Shown here piece by piece: positions 60,436 through 64,000 of a stretch of DNA of 64,000 bases. Origin of the DNA: Bacillus sp. USDA818B3_A (GTDB lineage: Bacteria; Bacillota; Bacilli; Bacillales; Cytobacillaceae); assembly GCF_009928415.1 (NCBI RefSeq), contig NZ_JAABNN010000006.1:139551-203550 (forward strand), read 5' to 3'. The position numbers and the translations under genes were made by a program. Every line of letters starts with the position of its first letter. The first letter of the stretch is position 1. The notes below the pieces were generated by a model. That model saw only the letters and a list, made by a program, of their open reading frames with translations. It ran no database searches and was not told where the DNA came from.

Positions 60436-60854
60436 ATCTACTTCCTTCTCCTGCTAGGTTCTGTATTTTGATGATGAATTAAAAAATAAAATGAAGATTG
60501 AAAAAATAAAAAATACCAAAAAACAAACGTAAATGAAGAATGAAATATGTATTTGGTACTTCAGAGGTATTTCTTTTAAATACTATCTGTTTATTGCACC
60601 AAAATATTATTATATGAAAAACAAATTCAATTATAGACTTTGTTAGTTTATCATAAACAATATTTCTAAAAAAGTACCTTTAATGGGATTTATGGATTTC
60701 AAACTTTACTCTAATCTAAATATCAGACAAACGATTAACGAAAAAAATTCTATCTTATAGATAGTAAATAAAGAAGGAGAACACAATCGTTGTTCATCGA
60801 CATGTGTTCTCCTTCATTCTATTTTAACGTATAACCTTTAAACACAGGGATGGT
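60436..60854. other. Intergenic stretch: kinase promoter region and one terminator
   Basis: AT-rich DNA upstream of the hybrid kinase. It contains the inverted repeat CTATCT-TAT-AGATAG (60750-60764) and the terminator at 60773-60815. No ORF or RNA gene is supported. Confidence 0.5.
60773..60815 (-). terminator. Terminator after the MFS efflux gene
   Basis: GAAGGAGAACACA (60773-60785) pairs with TGTGTTCTCCTTC (60803-60815); the minus strand continues TTTATTTACT. The arms are almost the same as those at 54195-54237. Confidence 0.8.
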
Positions 60855-62093
60855 TTATTTTTGTTTAGACAACTTAGCAAATGAATTAGAAGCTTGTAAC
60901 CTTAGTGAAGCTTTCCGCACCAAAACAAAATAGGAAAGGAAAGCTAAGAAACTAGAACAAAAGATAAGGACGCCCATTGGAACGCCAGTATAGGCCCCTG
61001 CTATTCCAACTAGTGGAGCTGTTACAGAACCAAGTACAAACGGCAGTAATCCTAATAAGGCAGAAGCACTTCCGGCAATATGTCCTTGGGTTTCGATCGC
61101 TAATGCAAAGGAAGTTGTTCCAATAATACTAATTGACGATACAAAAAAGAAAATTGGAATCGCAACCGCTAAAAGCGGAGCTTTTAAAAATAGAGCGATT
61201 AGCAACAATAAACCAGAGATGTTTGCGATACCTAACCCTATTTTTAAGAAAGTCTTTTCTGAAACCACGTCTGCCAAGCGGCCGACGAGCTGGCTTCCAA
61301 TAATTAAGGCCAATCCGTTTACCCCGAATAATAAACTAAACTGTTGCGGGGTGACGCCATATATATTCTGATAGACAAATGGAATCCCAGATACATAGGC
61401 AAAAATTCCAGCCGTAGTAAAACCTGAAGTCAGTGCATAACCCATAAATGTCCGGTCCTTAAATAAAGAACCAAAGTTTTTCATGATTTGAGGTAAATTG
61501 CTTGGAATTCGTTTTTCTTCTGGCAACGATTCCTCTAATTTGATGGCAACAACGAAGAGCAATATCGCACCAATTATGGCAAGAGCAATAAACACTCCAT
61601 GCCAATTAGTAAACGCTAGTATTCCCCCACCTGCAACCGGTGCAACGATCGGTCCGAGGTTACCTACTAACACCATCATTGTAAAGAACTTGGTGAGTTC
61701 TCTACCACTATAGAGATCTCGAACAATGGCTCTAGAGATTACAAGTCCTCCTGCTGCTGCAAAGCCCTGAACCAAGCGAGCAATAATAAGGAAATAAATA
61801 TTGGGTGAGAGCGCACAGGTTATGGAAGCAAGTAAGTACAAAATGATAAATATAATTAATGGCTGCCTGCGTCCTTTTACATCACTCATCGGGCCGATAA
61901 CTAATTGTCCTAATCCTAGGCCTAATAAACAGGAGGTTAAACTGATTTGTACGAGTGATGCAGTAGTTTCATAATCTTTTACAATCGTTGGAAAAGAAGG
62001 TAAATACGTATCAATTGTAAAGGGTCCTAATAGCCCAAGTGATCCTAAAAGTATGGCCAGCTGTATTCGTTTTTTTCCATTAGGTTTGTTCAA
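60855..62093 (-). CDS. Bcr/CflA-family MFS multidrug efflux transporter
   Basis: A 412-residue proton-driven exporter with twelve membrane helices. The Bcr/CflA start LLGSLGLLGPFTIDTYLPSFPTI, loop 2-3 GQLVIGPMSDVKGRRQPL, and the helix 5 motif LVGNLGPIVAPVAGG are all visible. It would export drugs or metabolites such as chloramphenicol, bicyclomycin or cysteine. The start is TTG at 62093 with AAAGG upstream; the nearby ATG is out of frame and stops at once. It is monocistronic, between its own terminator and an upstream terminator at 62241. Confidence 0.85.
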   Translation of the reverse strand: MNKPNGKKRIQLAILLGSLGLLGPFTIDTYLPSFPTIVKDYETTASLVQISLTSCLLGLGLGQLVIGPMSDVKGRRQPLIIFIILYLLASITCALSPNIYFLIIARLVQGFAAAGGLVISRAIVRDLYSGRELTKFFTMMVLVGNLGPIVAPVAGGGILAFTNWHGVFIALAIIGAILLFVVAIKLEESLPEEKRIPSNLPQIMKNFGSLFKDRTFMGYALTSGFTTAGIFAYVSGIPFVYQNIYGVTPQQFSLLFGVNGLALIIGSQLVGRLADVVSEKTFLKIGLGIANISGLLLLIALFLKAPLLAVAIPIFFFVSSISIIGTTSFALAIETQGHIAGSASALLGLLPFVLGSVTAPLVGIAGAYTGVPMGVLIFCSSFLAFLSYFVLVRKASLRLQASNSFAKLSKQK

Positions 62094-62240
62094 TGTCCAT
62101 CGCCTTTCTTAAAAAATATTTTATTATGAAATCTTTTTTACAATTATTTCGAAAACCTAAATTAATAAAATTTATTATAACCTGAACCTTGCTCAAGGGT
62201 AAACAAATATATTTTTTGGAAACGATATCAATTTTCGACC

Positions 62241-62280
62241 AAAAACACAGGGGGGACGGCTTATTTAATACGTCCCCCTG
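62241..62280 (-). terminator. Terminator after the PadR-HAAS operon
   Basis: CGTCCCCCTG (62271-62280) pairs with CAGGGGGGACG (62248-62258); on the minus strand GTGTTTTTGG follows. It lies about 70 bases past the HAAS-protein stop. Confidence 0.7.
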
Positions 62281-62350
62281 ATTAATAATATTAAAACTAT
62301 GTTTTTGAAATATTATCCATAAATGGTAAGCCGATTATAAACCTTCATTA

Positions 62351-63340
62351 TTACTTCACGAATAATCTGGCTTTACGGAACCCGTCAATTATATTAATCA
62401 CGGCAGCAATAGCAAAGATGATTATTATTACCTCAATAAACCATGTATCTAAATTTTCAAAACCTGTTTTGTAATTTATAAATTCTGGAGTTAGTATGTT
62501 GGGGGTTAGTAGGATATAGGAAAGAATAACAGTTGCAATGAATTCATGGATTGAATTGAGGATGGCCAATTTCCTAGTCCATTGACCTTTTATAAATTTA
62601 TATAGTGTGAGTGCAATCTCAAATGCTATTAAAACTGCAACTATTGGCCAATATTGAAATAATATTTCTTGGTTGAATGCTGGTGCAACTAGTGTTAATC
62701 CGTCTTCCCCGCTTTCATATATTCCGATTAGCTGGTAAGCAAAGAAGTATAGTGAAGCCCATATGGCAGTCCATAATAATCCGAAAAACACCTCAAATTT
62801 TGATATTACTTTTTTCTTTGGTATATAAGTGATATTTTTTAAATCTTCAGGTGTCCATTTTTTTAAGGCTGTAGATAAAGGCTGGTTATCTTTGTCTTTA
62901 TCCACTCGTTCTATAACAGCAAAAACTACTGTGAACCAGAAAAATGTCTGAATCACTACCTCTAGAATTCTCCAAACTCCCAAACCTATTATATCTAGAA
63001 CAACATTGATGATCGCTTCTGCACCGTTAACCCCATTTATATATTCGGCAATCACGGCGATGAAAGCAACCAAACCTGCAATTGGTAAAACCATTTTCAA
63101 TAATGAAGTATATACATCAAAGTATCGCGGACCAATGAGATGCATGGGCTGATCTCGATATCCACTTGCAAGAACAGCAGGATTCCCCATTTTTTGAAGA
63201 ACAGACTTTACATCTTCTTCCCCATAGCCATCTGGCAGCATATCCTCAATCGTGGATTGTAATTCAAGGGCAATGTCCGCGCGGTTTTTTTCCGGGAGTC
63301 TTCGAGTCACTTCCTGAATATAAACATCAATTAAATTCAT
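62351..63340 (-). CDS. HAAS-domain membrane protein (PadR partner)
   Basis: A 329-residue membrane protein. The first 75 residues form a HAAS signalling domain (IQEVTRRLPEKNRADIALELQSTIEDMLPD, in parts, then VKSVLQKMGNPAVLASGY), commonly found next to PadR regulators. About six to seven membrane helices follow, with the final one IIIIFAIAAVINIIDGF. The start is the ATG that overlaps the PadR stop as ATGA, with GGAGAGG upstream, giving coupled translation. The usual reading is that the HAAS protein senses or antagonises at the membrane while PadR controls transcription; the signal is unknown. Confidence 0.82.
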   Translation of the reverse strand: MNLIDVYIQEVTRRLPEKNRADIALELQSTIEDMLPDGYGEEDVKSVLQKMGNPAVLASGYRDQPMHLIGPRYFDVYTSLLKMVLPIAGLVAFIAVIAEYINGVNGAEAIINVVLDIIGLGVWRILEVVIQTFFWFTVVFAVIERVDKDKDNQPLSTALKKWTPEDLKNITYIPKKKVISKFEVFFGLLWTAIWASLYFFAYQLIGIYESGEDGLTLVAPAFNQEILFQYWPIVAVLIAFEIALTLYKFIKGQWTRKLAILNSIHEFIATVILSYILLTPNILTPEFINYKTGFENLDTWFIEVIIIIFAIAAVINIIDGFRKARLFVK

Positions 63341-63675
63341 TCCTTTTCCTCTCCTTTTAACAACTCGTAAAGTTCTCTTGAATTTTTTAGCCATTCCTCT
63401 TTGAGCTGTGTAAAAATCTCTAATCCAAATTCACTTAAAACATAGTACTTTCGGGGCCTGCTCTCAGATGTATCCCAAGTGCTCGTAACAAGACCTTGTT
63501 TCTCTAGACGGCGCAGCAGGGGGTATAAGGTGCTTTGGTCAATAGTAATGCTTGAATTTTCAAATAGCTGTACAAGTGAATATCCATATTGCGGAGTACG
63601 CAATTGACTTAGTACAGCTAATGTCAAGGTACCCCTTCTAAGCTCTGTCATTAATGAATTCAGTAAAGTACTCAT
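63337..63675 (-). CDS. PadR-family transcriptional regulator
   Basis: A 112-residue winged helix-turn-helix repressor of the PadR family. Typical features are LRRGTLTLAVLSQLRTPQYGYSLVQ in two parts, the recognition region SSITIDQSTLYPLLRRLEKQGLV, the wing RPRKYYVLSEFGLEIF and a C-terminal dimerisation helix. The second of two tandem ATG codons has better spacing to GAGGTG. It is the first gene of a two-gene operon with the HAAS membrane protein. Three related 9-base repeats directly upstream may be its binding sites. Confidence 0.87.
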   Translation of the reverse strand: MSTLLNSLMTELRRGTLTLAVLSQLRTPQYGYSLVQLFENSSITIDQSTLYPLLRRLEKQGLVTSTWDTSESRPRKYYVLSEFGLEIFTQLKEEWLKNSRELYELLKGEEKE

Positions 63676-63707
63676 CATACACCTCGTTTCGTCTATTGCT
63701 GTATGTT

Positions 63708-63744
63708 ATACACTATGTAGTTCATACTATGTCTCATACACTAT
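63708..63744. promoter_or_regulatory. Repeat cluster upstream of padR
   Basis: ATACACTAT occurs at 63708-63716 and 63736-63744, with the related ATACTATGT at 63724-63732 between them. The cluster starts 33 bases before the PadR start, a typical place for autoregulation. Confidence 0.45.
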
Positions 63745-63806
63745 TTTTGTTACACCAGCATTATAAATTTTAATTCTAGAAATCTATGTATACGTATATT
63801 TCCACT

Positions 63807-63832
63807 AAAAAAACCCTCCATTTGGGATGGAG
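63807..63832 (-). terminator. Terminator after the partial gene at the window end
   Basis: ATGGAG/CTCCAT arms (63816-63832) around a five-base loop, followed on the minus strand by GGTTTTTTT. Confidence 0.75.
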
Positions 63833-63836
63833 AGCT

Positions 63837-64000
63837 CTAAGTGGAATCGTTCTTTTCAAACAAAACCTTGCGCATGACTCGTTTATTTATTTGTCTCATT
63901 CCTGCCAAGCTTACTCTCATCCAAATCCAACTATAGATGAGACTGAAACTTGTTACCGCTAAGATGGTTTGAACGTTTACATTCTTTGAGAGGGATGGAC
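63837..64000 (-). CDS. 3' end of an unrecognised gene (partial)
   Basis: An open minus-strand frame enters from the right edge and ends at TAG (63839-63837), giving a C-terminus of 53 residues. It has one hydrophobic segment (VNVQTILAVTSFSLIYSWIW) followed by a basic tail (MRQINKRVMRKVLFEKNDS), like the last membrane helix and cytoplasmic end of a membrane protein. A terminator follows at once. I cannot name the family from this fragment. Confidence 0.55.
   Translation of the reverse strand, partial: PSLSKNVNVQTILAVTSFSLIYSWIWMRVSLAGMRQINKRVMRKVLFEKNDST

Noticed and set aside
1..64000. Prophage, transposon, integron or CRISPR array
   Set aside because: No transposase, integrase, terminase or phage structural gene, no regularly spaced repeats and no tRNA-linked direct repeats were found. 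The repeats present are paired operators and terminator arms.

Overview
The window looks like chromosomal DNA of a low-GC, spore-forming member of the Bacillaceae, close to Bacillus or Neobacillus. The evidence is strong Shine-Dalgarno sequences before nearly every gene, GTG and TTG starts, many T-tailed intrinsic terminators, and families typical of that group: YdbC, a YhjQ-like Cys-rich protein, DUF3231, BA3454, Ktr potassium uptake, HxlAB/HxlR and AdhR. There is no rRNA, tRNA, CRISPR array, transposase or clear prophage. I read it as an accessory metabolic and stress region made of many short operons on both strands.

Layout. 0-9 kb: two small proteins, an aldehyde-stress pair (alcohol dehydrogenase and AdhR-type MerR regulator with two operators), an MDR oxidoreductase, an osmolyte/amine ABC transporter with a fused permease-binding protein, a DMT exporter and an aldo/keto reductase. 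9-16 kb: a cupin protein, a GH43-type protein, and a four-gene run of UbiB-like kinase, CPA1 Na+/H+ antiporter, KtrB-type and KtrA-type potassium uptake proteins. 16.6-25.2 kb: a catabolic cluster with a two-subunit Rieske dioxygenase, MFS transporter, ThDP enzyme, divergent LysR regulator and aldehyde dehydrogenase, followed by YdbC and YciI. 25.5-30.7 kb: a GH43 enzyme with divergent AraC regulator, a Cys-rich metal-binding protein, a ZIP transporter and a DUF3231 protein.

30.9-39.3 kb is the most coherent module. It holds an ammonium transporter, a membrane protein with a Met/His-rich tail, a copper amine oxidase, an AraC regulator, the formaldehyde-fixing pair hxlA-hxlB and an HxlR regulator. 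These fit a path from a primary amine such as methylamine to ammonium plus formaldehyde and then to hexulose phosphate. An adenosine deaminase gene inside this block has a well-formed adenine-type purine riboswitch with an overlapping terminator.

39.4-54.1 kb is mixed: an acyltransferase, a tartrate/D-malate dehydrogenase and 2-hydroxyacid dehydrogenase pair, a lipoprotein, a CBS-HEPN protein, a flavin amine oxidase, a DUF2161 nuclease-fold protein, an LCP protein, several small proteins, a DsbA-family oxidoreductase, and a VWA plus macro-domain pair. The DsbA-family gene (50719-51420) has an in-frame TGA exactly where the first catalytic Cys of CPFC is expected, and a hairpin resembling a bacterial SECIS element follows. 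It is either a selenoprotein or a very specific nonsense mutation.

54.3-60.4 kb is a tight four-gene sensory operon: hybrid histidine kinase, CheR methyltransferase, receiver-PAS-kinase and an orphan sugar-binding-like protein. 60.9-64 kb carries a Bcr/CflA-type efflux pump, a PadR-HAAS regulatory pair and the 3' end of an unrecognised gene. All functions are inferred from the sequence by eye; no database search was run.
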